Assembly (NCBI GenBank): GCA_021296345.1
Contig: JAGWAN010000002.1
Coordinates: 27,040-91,039 of the forward strand
From: Acidimicrobiia bacterium
Lineage (GTDB): Bacteria > Actinomycetota > Acidimicrobiia > Spongiisociales > Spongiisociaceae
Direction of reading: 5' to 3'
DNA: 64,000 nt
Notes under the pieces: model-generated
What the model saw: the letters and a program-made list of their open reading frames with translations, nothing else
Told to the model about the DNA's origin: nothing
Database searches by the model: none
Shown here: positions 35,339 to 44,553 of the stretch, piece by piece
Position numbering within the stretch: the stretch's first letter is position 1
How the letters are laid out: each line of letters opens with the position of its first letter
Position numbers and translations under genes: made by a program

Positions 35339-36843
35339 GTGGCTCCACCACTCACAAGACCAGGGAGCGGAGTCATAGCCGAGCGATACGACGTGATCAT
35401 CGTTGGCGCCGGTGTAGCCGGACTTTCCGCATCGCTCGCGTCGATCGAGCGAATCGTGGAGCGCGGCGCCGACGACGCGCGGATTGCGGTGCTCGAACGC
35501 GCCTCGCGCCTTGATCGGGGCGGCAACACCCGGTACAGCACCGCCACCTTCCGGATGAAGGATGTCCACACGATCAACGACGATTTCATCGACAGGCTCC
35601 GCGCCAAGACGGACGCCACGGAGGAGTACATCCAAGTGCTCGCCCGGCAGGCGCCGGAAGCGGTCCTGTGGGCCGAGGGTCACGGACTCGAGTTCGCTCC
35701 GGGGCCACGGGTCTTCCTCACGTCGAGCGATACCCGGATCCAACCAGAAGGCGCCGGAGCGGCCATCGTCCGGCATTCTTCTCGCGGGTGGAGGACGCTT
35801 CCCGGGGCCGGTTCTTCGGACCGGACAACGACAGGGCACTCGCCGTCGAAGTCCTCTACGAGACGACCGCCGTCCGCCTCGTGCTTGACGAGGAAGGCGC
35901 CGTAGCCGGTATCGAGGCACGCGACCGGGCAGGGATGCTCTCGCGCCTGGACGCGCCGGCGGTGGTCCTTGCCAGTGGCGGCTTCGAGGGGGACTCCGAG
36001 ATGATGGCTCGCTACATCGGCTTCGATCTCCCCACGGTCTCACGGGGAGGCGCCCACAACCGTGGAGAAGGAATCCAGATGGCGCTCGACGTCGGAGCGA
36101 GACCCATCGGGCAGTGGAACCAGTTCCACCCGCTTCCTGCCGACCCGCGCACAGCAGGAGCAGCGTCCGGGCTGATGACCTTCGCCGCCGTCATGGAAAC
36201 TGTGCCCTACAGCCTCATGGTCAATAATTCAGGGGACCGTTTCATGGACGAGGGTGCCACATCCATGGATTACCTCTACGACCTGGTCGGACGCGCCGTC
36301 CAACGACAACCGAGCCAAACCGGATACGCCGTCTTCGACTCGAAGGCCATGACGTTGCCGCACTACCGAAAGGCAGTCTTGCGAGACAAGGTCTTCGAGC
36401 CCTATCAGGCGGATACGGTCGAGGGGTTGGCGACGCTGATAGGAGTCGATGGCGAGGCGTTGACTGCCACGGTCGCTTCCTACAACGCCGCTGTCCCTCA
36501 AGACGACGCACAGTTCGACGCGATGAGGCTCGATGGGCTGTCGACGGATCGCCTGACTCCGCCGAAGTCGAATTGGGCACGCTCGCTCGACACCCCGCCC
36601 TTCTACTGCTACCCGGTGACCTGTTCGAACGTGTTCACCATGGGAGGCATCGGCACCGATCACACGGCCCGCGTCGTCGACATGGACGGAATCCCTATTC
36701 CCGGCCTCTACGCTGCCGGTGAGATGACGGGCATCTACCGCGACAAGTATGTGGGCGCGACCGCGGTCCTCCGCGGACTCGTCTTCGGTCGTTTGGCCGG
36801 CTACAACGCCGTGGATCATTCCTTCAATCAGGCCAGACCTTGA
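35339..36843 (+). pseudogene. FAD-dependent dehydrogenase (TcuA/fumarate reductase-like), frameshifted
   Basis: About 500 aa when joined. The N-terminal part has the FAD motif 'DVIIVGAGVAGLSASLA' and 'RGGNTRYSTATFR'. The rest, in another frame, has 'VVLASGGFEGDSEMMARY' and 'GGIGTDHTARVVD', with 'PGLYAAGEMTG' near the end. The frames switch at about 35771-35776 (VRHSS versus VRAFFSRVED), best explained by one missing base. These flavoproteins dehydrogenate tricarballylate, 3-ketosteroids or succinate-like acids. The start is unclear: GTG at 35339, or ATG at 35255 overlapping the previous gene. It is either a true pseudogene or a sequence error. Confidence 0.75.
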
Positions 36844-37769
36844 CGACGACCTCGGACGACTCGAGCGGCGTCCCAAGTGAGGGAGAACTCGATGCCCTGT
36901 TCGAGGAGGTGAAGAACTGGGGACGCTGGGGCTGGGATGACGAGAAAGGAACGCTGAACCACGCGACGCCTGCCCACACGCTCAGAGCCATCAGCCTGGT
37001 TCGCACCGGACGAGTCGTCTCCACCTCCTTCGACCTCGACACCGAGCCCTCCGCCAAGAACTACTTCCCCACGGTCCACATGATGCTGTTCAAAGGCTTC
37101 GAACGACCGCCCACGGCGGTGGACCAAGTGACCATCGTGCCGCACTCGTTCACCGTCACGCACATCGATGCGGTGTCACACTCCAACTACGGCGGCGCCC
37201 TCTACAACGGTCGCGCCGCTGAAGCCGTCGTGCAGCGCACCGGCCTGCAGTCCGGCTCCGTCCTGGCCGCCAAGGATGGCATCGTGACCCGAGGCGTGCT
37301 GCTCGACATCCCCGCGTCTCTCGGACGACGTTGGTTGGAGCCTGACGAGTACATCACCGAGGTTGACCTGGACGCTGCCTCCGAATGGGCGGGCCTCGAG
37401 GTCGGAACGGGTGATGTCGTGCTCGTCCGGTCAGGCCTAGGAGCCCGAGAGGCTGAATTCGGCGTAGAGGATGTCAGTCGACGGGCCGGACTTTCCCCCG
37501 CCTGCGTTCGTTGGCTCCACGAGCGAGATGTGGCGGTCTACGGAGGGGACTGCTTCGAACGCCTGCCCCACCCGTATACCGAGCATCCCTGGGCCTTTCA
37601 TCAGATCGCCCAGGCTTCGATGGGCTTGGTCCTGCTGGACAACGTCGATCTCGAGGCTCTTGCGACGGTGTGTGCGGAGGAATCCAGATGGGAATTCCTC
37701 TACATCATCTCTCCTCTCCGGCTTCCGGGCGGAACGGGTTCGGCCGTCAATCCGCTGGCCGTGTTCTGA
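36840..37769 (+). CDS. Cyclase-family metal hydrolase (kynurenine formamidase-like fold)
   Basis: 309 aa. The cyclase motif is present as 'THIDAVSHSNYGG' (metal-binding His, Asp, His), followed by 'RGVLLDIPA' and 'GTGDVVLVRSG'. Members hydrolyse amides or lactones, often with Mn2+ or Zn2+. The TTG start overlaps the flavoprotein stop (TTGA), so it belongs to the same transcript. A ring-opening or amide-cleaving step in the pathway is plausible but not shown. Confidence 0.85.
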   Translation: MTTTSDDSSGVPSEGELDALFEEVKNWGRWGWDDEKGTLNHATPAHTLRAISLVRTGRVVSTSFDLDTEPSAKNYFPTVHMMLFKGFERPPTAVDQVTIVPHSFTVTHIDAVSHSNYGGALYNGRAAEAVVQRTGLQSGSVLAAKDGIVTRGVLLDIPASLGRRWLEPDEYITEVDLDAASEWAGLEVGTGDVVLVRSGLGAREAEFGVEDVSRRAGLSPACVRWLHERDVAVYGGDCFERLPHPYTEHPWAFHQIAQASMGLVLLDNVDLEALATVCAEESRWEFLYIISPLRLPGGTGSAVNPLAVF

Positions 37770-38154
37770 GCACTCTGCCGAAACGACTCGATCTTCGACC
37801 CCGGTCAGGATCCGCCACAGCCCGGCGAGTTCGCGGGCAGGTCGCCGGCGCAACTCATCTCAGGCACGGCGGTCGTTACCATCGAGCGTGACTTCGCCCC
37901 GGTCAGCCTGCGCGTCATGCGTCGCAACGCGCAGGCTGGCCAGCGCGGAATCGACGAGCGTCGTGCCCTTGGCAGCGACTGCGTCGTCGATAAGCGGCTC
38001 ATCGGATTCCAGTGGGGAGTGACCGTCGGAAGGCCGGGCGAGAAAACGGAGGTCGTAGAGGCGCGGCCCCACCGGCCAAAGGAGGCTCCCCTTTGTGTAG
38101 CGATCACAGGATCCTATAGAGGACATCGCTCAGTATAGTATAATAGTTAGTGAT
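37770..38154. other. 385-bp gap without a convincing gene
   Basis: The frame stays open past the cyclase stop for about 120 codons but has no start before an ATG at 37917; a minus-strand ORF of 88 codons (37860-38126) also lacks known features. The last 40 bp are very AT-rich and contain a strong -10 box for the next gene. It may be decayed sequence at the edge of an inserted cassette. Confidence 0.4.
38139..38144 (+). promoter_or_regulatory. Consensus -10 box TATAAT, near-leaderless promoter
   Basis: A perfect TATAAT sits 10 bp before the ATG at 38155 in an AT-rich stretch that is unlike the rest of the window. No good -35 is seen. Transcription would begin within a few bases of the start codon, with no room for a ribosome site. 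Confidence 0.55.
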
Positions 38155-38568
38155 ATGAGTGCTGTAGCTACTGACTCTGGCCGGGGAAGTCCTTCGCTGT
38201 CTCGTAGCCAAGCGCGTGAGGAGGCCGAGAGATGGCTCGACTGGCTGGTCGAACACGGAGAACACAACTGGGTACGCACATCCACTACGGGACTGCGCTC
38301 GCGTCCGACACCGGAGTTGCCATGTCGGATACTCGCTGCGACCGCTGAGGCCGTAGGCGGCGGACACCTTCCGTTTCTGATGTTGATGGCCGGACGGAAG
38401 CGGAACAATCGCTACTGGCAGTACACAACACAGGACCTAGAGACCGGCATACCCCATCCACGCGAACAAGCGCTATCCGACATAACCGCACTCATCGAGA
38501 CTTTGACTCGCCTAGCAGACATCCCGCACAAGTACCCAACCCGCCGCATTGTGGGAACTACTGCATGA
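38155..38568 (+). CDS. Unknown protein, first gene of a two-gene cassette
   Basis: 137 aa, not recognised. It is polar and rich in Arg, with 'REEAERWLDWLVEHGEHNW' at the N-terminus and 'KRNNRYWQYTTQDLE' in the middle. No membrane helix or signal is seen. Base composition is visibly lower in GC than neighbouring genes. The ATG follows a TATAAT at leaderless distance. The stop overlaps the start of a GHKL ATPase gene (ATGA), so the two are surely co-expressed and may interact. Confidence 0.6.
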   Translation: MSAVATDSGRGSPSLSRSQAREEAERWLDWLVEHGEHNWVRTSTTGLRSRPTPELPCRILAATAEAVGGGHLPFLMLMAGRKRNNRYWQYTTQDLETGIPHPREQALSDITALIETLTRLADIPHKYPTRRIVGTTA

Positions 38569-39071
38569 GGGAGTTGTACTACGCACAGTTCGGAACGGAC
38601 ACCATCGGCGATGTCCTGAATGCCGCCAGCCTCGTATGGGGCGGCGAAGACCACCTCTTAGATGTCGAAACCATAATGGAAGCAATCGAAGAAGTCATGG
38701 ACAACGCGGTGAGACACTCCGGGCAGGATGGCGGAGCATTCACGCTTTCCCGTTCCGGCGACAAGATGGTCGCCCGAGTTGAGGATTCAGGGGTGGGGAT
38801 TCATCACAACATGGCTGCCGCGTCTGAGGAACTCAGCGTCGAGTTCGCCTTCCGCCCCGGCCCTGTAGGCACATCGACCGGCTCACGGCGCCGAGGCGGG
38901 GGTCTGGTGCTCGCTCTCGACGCCACCGCGAGCATCCCCCAGATGACGCTTTGTCTATACACAGGCCACACCAGCTATACCGCGTCGAACGGCAAAGGGT
39001 ATGTGACTTCCGGCAGCGGCGACTTTCACCAAGGCGTTCTAGTCGAGATGACCTGTCCCATATCGGACTAG
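38565..39071 (+). CDS. GHKL-type ATPase domain protein
   Basis: 168 aa. It shows the N box 'EAIEEVMDNAVRHSG', the G1 box 'RVEDSGVGI', and a Gly-rich lid 'GSRRRGGGLVLALDA' resembling the G2 box. There is no sensor or phosphoacceptor domain, so it is not an ordinary histidine kinase. It resembles stand-alone anti-sigma or MutL/Hsp90-fold ATPases. With its unknown partner it forms a two-gene unit next to an IS remnant, which suggests horizontal gain. Its role is unknown. Confidence 0.65.
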   Translation: MRELYYAQFGTDTIGDVLNAASLVWGGEDHLLDVETIMEAIEEVMDNAVRHSGQDGGAFTLSRSGDKMVARVEDSGVGIHHNMAAASEELSVEFAFRPGPVGTSTGSRRRGGGLVLALDATASIPQMTLCLYTGHTSYTASNGKGYVTSGSGDFHQGVLVEMTCPISD

Positions 39072-39258
39072 TGCAAACACCCGATACTCAGAGGTTCGTC
39101 CCCCTCCCAAGCTGTGGCAGATAGGGGTTATCGGGCTCTTCTGCCTCGGATGTCACTTGCTCAGCAGCCGATTATGGAGGACCCCCATCACTTCTGGCGG
39201 ATTCCCAGCCCCTAGACAAGATCCCCTATGAACCGTCCCGTGTTTTCCGGAGAGCGTT

Positions 39259-39572
<314 letters not shown>

Positions 39573-39667
39573 TCATCGGGAATCGGTGCTCTGTCGAGCG
39601 TTGATCAAGCTGCCTTCCCAATGGTGAGATCGACTACTGTACGTTGCGCCCGCTCCGGGAGTCCCCC

Positions 39668-40708
39668 ATGAAATTCTCGATTTCCACGACCGTTGTCGGC
39701 GTCCAGGATGGCGAGCGCAGATGGGACCTCGACGGCTACCTGGCGGAGTGCGAATCGGCCGACGCGCTCGGCTTCGAGTATGCGTACAAGGGCGAGCGGC
39801 GCGGGCACGGCCCCCACTCCGGAACACATGGGGTCGTGAACAACGCACAACTCATCGCACAGTTCGGACTGGCAGAAACGGAGCGCCTCAAGTTCGCAAG
39901 TGGCGTGGTGCTTCTCCCCCTCTACCACCCGGTGACCGTGATCCAGGATGCGGCGATGATCAACGCCATGTATCCGGGCCGGTACCGGCTGACCGTCGGC
40001 GCGGGTTACCTGCAGGACGACTTCGACGTCTATGGGCTGGACCTGTCGGAACGACCCCGGAGGATGCGCAGAGGCCTAGAAGCCATCAACGCATTCCGCT
40101 CCGGCGAGCACTTCCGTTTCGCCGAAGATGACCCGTGGCGGGGTATGGTTCCTCCTCGTGATCCGGCGATGGGTGATCTCCTTCCAGAGGTCTGGGTCGG
40201 CGCCTGGAGTGATGTCGGCGTCAAGATCGCCGCGCTTGGCGATGGTTGGGAGACCGGGCCGATCAGCTCGACCGCTCACCTCTCACACCTCGCCGGGCTG
40301 TACAGGGAGGAGTGCGCGAAGCTGGGAAAGACTCCGCGGATCGCCATCCTCCGCGAAGCGGCGATCGCCCCCAGCGACGAAGCCGCACGAGGTCTCCTTG
40401 GCCAGTACATCCTGGAATACCACCGGATCTACTACAGGCGTGGCAACGCTTACTACAAGCCGAGATGGGAGCCCTGGATCGAGGACATCGGTTCGGCGGA
40501 CGACATCACCCTCGACCACGTTCTCCGCAACAGGGCCCTGGTCGGCTCTCCGGCCACGTGGATAGAGATGCTGGAGGAGTGGAAGGAGATCCTCGATCCG
40601 GAAGAGATCATCGTCCGCCTCCGATACTTCCACGGCCCCGGCCTCGACACCGCACTCGAGGGCCAGCAGATGGTCGCCTCTGAGGTGATGCCCCACTTCG
40701 CCGTGTAG
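39668..40708 (+). CDS. LLM-class F420-dependent oxidoreductase
   Basis: 346 aa, luciferase-like TIM barrel. Family features are 'FASGVVLLPLYHPVTVIQDAAMIN' (read in parts), 'GRYRLTVGAGYLQDDFDVYG' and 'ERPRRMRRGLEAI'. Many actinobacterial members use F420, though FMN-dependent monooxygenases share the fold. The ATG has CGGGAG 8 nt upstream. It is monocistronic in appearance, next to the IS remnant and convergent with the catabolic operon at 40837-44526. An oxidation step in the same pathway is possible. Confidence 0.85.
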   Translation: MKFSISTTVVGVQDGERRWDLDGYLAECESADALGFEYAYKGERRGHGPHSGTHGVVNNAQLIAQFGLAETERLKFASGVVLLPLYHPVTVIQDAAMINAMYPGRYRLTVGAGYLQDDFDVYGLDLSERPRRMRRGLEAINAFRSGEHFRFAEDDPWRGMVPPRDPAMGDLLPEVWVGAWSDVGVKIAALGDGWETGPISSTAHLSHLAGLYREECAKLGKTPRIAILREAAIAPSDEAARGLLGQYILEYHRIYYRRGNAYYKPRWEPWIEDIGSADDITLDHVLRNRALVGSPATWIEMLEEWKEILDPEEIIVRLRYFHGPGLDTALEGQQMVASEVMPHFAV

Positions 40709-40709
40709 T

Positions 40710-40821
40710 CAGTGGCTAGTGGCCAGTTGGGGCTGGGGTTATTTCGGAAGTCGTTAGCCCCCTCTGTTCGTGAGCCCTCTCGGATGGTTGGGCGTCCACT
40801 GTCCACTGTCCACTGTCCGCT
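40710..40821. repeat. Heptad-repeat tracts at a convergent gene end
   Basis: 40710-40737 has CAGTGGC/TAGTGGC/CAGTTGG units next to a stop codon. 40794-40821 has three exact GTCCACT units and one GTCCGCT. Both lie in the 128-bp gap between two convergent genes. Confidence 0.7.
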
Positions 40822-40836
40822 GTATTGAGGTGCCCC

Positions 40837-41568
40837 TCAACCGGCCGTCATGGACAAGACACGGACAGCCAGGTGGAAGGCAGCGTCAGTGACTCCCAGG
40901 CCGGATCCGGAGAGCCGCTCCAGCGTGTGCACTTCGCCCCCGGCGGCTTCCGCCGACGCCTGATCCTCCCACTCGACAAGCGTCGCCCATGAGGACAGCC
41001 ACGGGTTGGCGTGGTGCGGACGTCCGGTCCGGTTCAGGAGTCGAGCAGCCAAGAATCCGGACCGGCTCGCAGTCTCGGGGAAATCAACATCGTGAAACCA
41101 GTCGACGACGGCCCCCTCACTCGAGCCTTCCACCAGGTCGAAGCGGACCGAAGTCACCACCGGGCCGGCAACCGCGCCGGACCGGCTGCCTTCCGACCAC
41201 GGCCGGTCGGGTATCTCCACACCGAGTGTGTGGACCTGCCGGTAGACGGTATTCGATCGATTCGTGACGTCGGCGAGAATCGCCGGGCGTTCCGGGTCCG
41301 ACTCCGGGCTTCGCTTCGTGTTGTAAGCCTCCGAGTAGAAGATCTCCGAACTATCAATCTCGTACACATTGAGGATGAGCGGCGAACCTGTCCGGGATTG
41401 ATATCCGTGGGTGCTGTGGAACCCGACCGATATCAAGTCAGGCGCATGCTTGTGTTCATACCAGTTCATGAATGCCGGCAAGCCCTCCGGAGCGACATCC
41501 ATTCGTGCAAGATATATGTTCGGGAGCATGTCGACGATCCCTCCCTCGAGACGCGGCAGATCAGTCAA
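40837..41568 (-). CDS. Hypothetical protein, EthD-like double alpha-beta barrel
   Basis: 243 aa. Two halves look like dimeric alpha+beta barrel (EthD/ferredoxin-like) domains: 'NIYLARMDVAPEGLPAFMNWYEHKHAPDLI' near the start (read to HKHAPDLI) and 'VVDWFHDVDFPETASRSGF' in the second half. Similar small proteins occur in ring- or acid-degrading operons, sometimes as decarboxylases or lyases. The ATG overlaps the hydratase stop (ATGA); a second ATG 39 nt later begins the first domain directly. It is the last gene of the operon. Confidence 0.6.
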   Translation of the reverse strand: MTDLPRLEGGIVDMLPNIYLARMDVAPEGLPAFMNWYEHKHAPDLISVGFHSTHGYQSRTGSPLILNVYEIDSSEIFYSEAYNTKRSPESDPERPAILADVTNRSNTVYRQVHTLGVEIPDRPWSEGSRSGAVAGPVVTSVRFDLVEGSSEGAVVDWFHDVDFPETASRSGFLAARLLNRTGRPHHANPWLSSWATLVEWEDQASAEAAGGEVHTLERLSGSGLGVTDAAFHLAVRVLSMTAG

Positions 41569-42374
41569 TGTGACTCCTCCGGACCGGAAAGACGTCGCTG
41601 CCGTTCCGCGAGTGCGGCCATCGCGCCCGTCGTGTGATGGCTCAGCGAGTGCGAGAGGAAGTGGAAGCCACTGACCGCCTGGTAGCCGGCCTGATCCTCC
41701 ATCTGCCGGAGCGAGAGTTTCGACAGCATTAGCGTCTCGGCCGGAATCGCTGCCAGGGACTGGACGACCGATTCGATCCGTTCCTCGATCTCATCGGGCG
41801 CCAGGACTTCGGATACCAGACCCACCTCGCGGGCGGTCTGCGCGTCCATCCGCTGGTCGAGCCAGAGGGTCTGTTTGGCGCGCCGCGAACCCACGGCCCA
41901 GGCGAATGCGGGAACCTCGGCGTCGTTGATGCCCATGGCCGGAATGATGGGTGAACCGAAGACGGCGTCAGGCGTCGCATAGACAAAATCCGCGACGGAG
42001 ACGAACATCAAGCCGGCCGCGAGGCAGTGGCCATGGGCGAGCACCACCGTCGGCACGGGAAGCTCGCGAAAGCGGTTCACCGGATCCACGAACAGCCGTT
42101 GCTCCCATCGCATCCGGCCCTCTACCGTCTCGACGGCTCGGGCGTAGTCGGCATGCGCCACGATCTCCTTGAGATCATGCCCCGAACAGAACGATCTTCC
42201 CTTGCCCGCGAGCACGACGACACGAACACCTGCATCCTGGCGGACCAGCTCGAGCGCATTGTCGAAGGCTTCGAGCATTGCGGTGTTCTGGGCGTTGTGC
42301 ACGCGGGGTCGGTTGAACCAGATCCACCTCGCCGGTCCACGGTCTTCCACCAACAACGGTGCGTTATCGTTCAT
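41565..42374 (-). CDS. Enoyl-CoA hydratase/isomerase-family protein, catalytic Glu pair absent
   Basis: 269 aa, crotonase fold. The oxyanion-hole strands 'GRSFCSGHDLKEIV' and 'AHGHCLAAGLMFVSVADFVYA' (read in parts) are present. Where hydratases have Glu in 'GGCELAxxCD' and 'GQPEI', this protein has Phe ('GLMFVSVAD') and Ile ('GSPII'). It is therefore unlikely to hydrate enoyl-CoA by the standard mechanism; isomerase, hydrolase or lyase activity is possible. GGAGGAAG lies before the ATG, which overlaps the stop of the dehydrogenase gene. Confidence 0.8.
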   Translation of the reverse strand: MNDNAPLLVEDRGPARWIWFNRPRVHNAQNTAMLEAFDNALELVRQDAGVRVVVLAGKGRSFCSGHDLKEIVAHADYARAVETVEGRMRWEQRLFVDPVNRFRELPVPTVVLAHGHCLAAGLMFVSVADFVYATPDAVFGSPIIPAMGINDAEVPAFAWAVGSRRAKQTLWLDQRMDAQTAREVGLVSEVLAPDEIEERIESVVQSLAAIPAETLMLSKLSLRQMEDQAGYQAVSGFHFLSHSLSHHTTGAMAALAERQRRLSGPEESH

Positions 42375-43369
42375 TGGGTCTTCCTCCGTGCGATGATCGA
42401 GCGACCGACGAAACGGCGAAGACTCGCCGTGCCCCCGAGTTGTTGCTGCAGCGCCAGGCACCGTCGGTAGTACAGGTGGATTCCATACTCCCATGCGAAG
42501 CCCATCCCGCCGTGCACCTGGATTGCATCCTCTGCGACCTGCCTAGCCACGGAAACGGTCGCCGCGCTGAGGCTCGCAGTGAGTTCTGGGCGCGGTTCCT
42601 CCAGCCATGCCAGCCGGCTGACGGCAGAGCGAATGAGTTCACATCCCGCGCGCATATCGGCAAGCTTGTGTTGGACCGCCTGGAAACCGGCCAGCGGCCG
42701 CCCGAACTGGGATCGTTGCCGGGCATAGTCCACCGACACTTCCATGACCCGGTCCGCGATTCCGGAGAGCTCGGCGATTACGAGCACCCGAGAGCGATCC
42801 ACTATTCGAGCATGGTCGGCCCTGGCCAGAACGGTTGCAGCATCGGGGTCGAACCTGAGCCGGCCGCGACCTTGCCCGGGGTCCACTCCGGGCGAGGGTT
42901 CGACGACACTGTCCGGACGGCCGAGGTCGACGACTCGTGACGCGCTCTCTCCCACCACCAGCGCAACCCTTGCCCCCTCTTCGACCCAGCCCTCGGCCGG
43001 CCCACCGCCGGCGGGAGGGGAGCCGATTGCAGGGAATCCGCATCCCCAACGAGCGCTGGTTGAGGGTGCGCCGGGGAGTCCGCCCATCACCAGTGGGCCC
43101 ACGAGGCTCATCTTGAGGCGTGAGAGGGTCGGCATCAAGCGGCGACCGCCCACCCAGCCCACCACACACAGTTGGTCGAGGTCGAGTCCCAGGCCTCCCA
43201 TCTCTTCGGGAACGGCTAGCTCGGCGAGGCCGATCTCGTCCAACGCCGTGAGCAGGGTCGAGTCAGGAGCCTCTGAAGCAGCCGCATGGAGCAGTCGATC
43301 GATCGAGGCGTGGTCTGCGAGCAGGTGATCCAGCGTGGACGCGACTTCTATGGCCGTGATGCCATTCAT
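42371..43369 (-). CDS. Acyl-CoA dehydrogenase, short partner subunit
   Basis: 332 aa. The N-terminal helical domain is shortened, and the middle FAD/acyl-binding motifs are degenerate. The C-terminal domain is well kept ('YARQRSQFGRPLAGFQAVQHKLADM', read as YARQRSQFGRPLAGFQAVQH; 'IQVHGGMGFAWEYGIHLYYRR'). Paired acyl-CoA dehydrogenase genes in actinobacteria commonly form alpha2beta2 enzymes for bulky acyl-CoAs such as steroid side chains. This gene and its upstream neighbour fit that plan. The ATG at 43369 shares a base with the neighbour's stop. Confidence 0.85.
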   Translation of the reverse strand: MNGITAIEVASTLDHLLADHASIDRLLHAAASEAPDSTLLTALDEIGLAELAVPEEMGGLGLDLDQLCVVGWVGGRRLMPTLSRLKMSLVGPLVMGGLPGAPSTSARWGCGFPAIGSPPAGGGPAEGWVEEGARVALVVGESASRVVDLGRPDSVVEPSPGVDPGQGRGRLRFDPDAATVLARADHARIVDRSRVLVIAELSGIADRVMEVSVDYARQRSQFGRPLAGFQAVQHKLADMRAGCELIRSAVSRLAWLEEPRPELTASLSAATVSVARQVAEDAIQVHGGMGFAWEYGIHLYYRRCLALQQQLGGTASLRRFVGRSIIARRKTQ

Positions 43370-44526
43370 CAGAGGCCAAGCAGCAGGCGGGCGATCACGT
43401 TCCGTTGAATCTCCGATGTACCGGAGTAGATGCTGACCGACCGGGACTCCAGGAGGTCGTTGATCCACCCGTCGTCGAGGCCCTCGTCGGACAGATGGTC
43501 GAAGGCTGTGGCGAAGATGTCCTGGTATACGTCAGCCAGGAACAGCTTGTCCACGGAACTCGAACCCGGCACCAGCGTTCCGTTCTCCTGATGACCCAGG
43601 GTCCTGAACACTTGCGCGTCGAGCAGGTCGAGCTTCGATTCCAGAACGCCCAGCGACTCGATGGCGTCTTCGATCTTGCCGAGTGCATCGAGCCGGTCGA
43701 CGAGATCGGCGAGCCGACGTCGAAGACCGGTGGTCCGTTCCAATACGAACAGGCCGCGCTCGTAGGCCATCGCCTCCATGGCCACGTCCCAGCCATTACC
43801 GAGCCCGCCTAGGACGTTCTCCAGGGGCACTTCGACCCCGTCGAAGAAGACCTCGCTGAAGTGGGGCTCACCGAGCATCTGCAACAACGGCCGAACCGTT
43901 ACGCCAGGTGACCCCATATCGACGATCAGGACAGAGAGACCGGAGTGCCTGACCCCTTCGGGGTCGGTCCGCACGAGCATGGCATTCCACTTCGATAGTT
44001 CTGCGCGACTGGTCCAAACCTTCTGGCCGTCGACCACGAGAACGTCGCCGGAGACCTGCGCCCTCGTGCGGACTGCGGCGAGGTCCGAACCGGCGTCTGG
44101 TTCAGAGAAGCCCTGACACCAGATCTCGCCGGCGTCGAGCATGCCGGGGAGAAACCGAGACTTTTGCTCCTGGGTACCGCGGCTGAGAATCGTGGGCCCC
44201 CAGGTATAGAGAGCAAGGCGGTTGATGAGCTGCGGCATGCTGGTTGTGGCGAGTTCCTGGCACAGCACGGCCTCCGCGGATAGACCCATCCCTCCGCCAC
44301 CGAATTCGGTCGGCCATGAGAGTCCGATGAAGCCCGCCCGGTGGAGTTGACGCTGCCATCGAGTGAGTGCCGCCATGCGAGCGGCGTATTCCAATGGCTG
44401 CGGGCCGGGGTCGTTCTTCTCGAACCATTGGCGAAGGCCCAGCCTGAGATCGTCCAACTCGCTCTCGACTCTCAATGTCGGTGGCACGACGCTGCCAGGG
44501 ACGATGCGGCTGAACGGGGCTTGCAT
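43369..44526 (-). CDS. Acyl-CoA dehydrogenase, FAD-binding partner subunit
   Basis: 385 aa. 'GFIGLSWPTEFGGGGMGLSAEA', read as LSWPTEFGGGGMGL, and 'WCQGFSEPDAGSDLAAVRTRA' are the FAD and substrate motifs. 'IYSGTSEIQRNVIARLLLGL' is the family terminus. It probably forms a heteromeric dehydrogenase with the next gene. The ATG at 44526 is preceded by a TATTAT -10-like box at leaderless distance, so this is the operon's first gene. An in-frame GTG at 44565 would add 13 residues across the promoter and is less likely. Confidence 0.88.
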   Translation of the reverse strand: MQAPFSRIVPGSVVPPTLRVESELDDLRLGLRQWFEKNDPGPQPLEYAARMAALTRWQRQLHRAGFIGLSWPTEFGGGGMGLSAEAVLCQELATTSMPQLINRLALYTWGPTILSRGTQEQKSRFLPGMLDAGEIWCQGFSEPDAGSDLAAVRTRAQVSGDVLVVDGQKVWTSRAELSKWNAMLVRTDPEGVRHSGLSVLIVDMGSPGVTVRPLLQMLGEPHFSEVFFDGVEVPLENVLGGLGNGWDVAMEAMAYERGLFVLERTTGLRRRLADLVDRLDALGKIEDAIESLGVLESKLDLLDAQVFRTLGHQENGTLVPGSSSVDKLFLADVYQDIFATAFDHLSDEGLDDGWINDLLESRSVSIYSGTSEIQRNVIARLLLGL

Positions 44527-44534
44527 TACCTCAA

Positions 44535-44553
44535 ATAATATCTCATATGTTAT
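44535..44553. promoter_or_regulatory. Imperfect palindrome in a divergent promoter region
   Basis: ATAATAT-CTCAT-ATGTTAT has arms matching at 6 of 7 positions. It lies in the 77-bp AT-rich gap between divergent acyl-CoA dehydrogenase and SDR genes and overlaps the likely -10 boxes. It is a good candidate operator for a repressor of both operons; no regulator gene is in the window. Confidence 0.4.

Noticed and set aside
37860..38126. 88-codon minus-strand ORF in the gap after the cyclase gene
   Set aside because: No ribosome site, no recognisable domain and an equally open plus-strand frame; kept only as a note on the gap.
40794..40821. Short tandem repeats considered as a CRISPR or minisatellite array
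   Set aside because: Units are 7 nt with no spacers and there are no cas genes.
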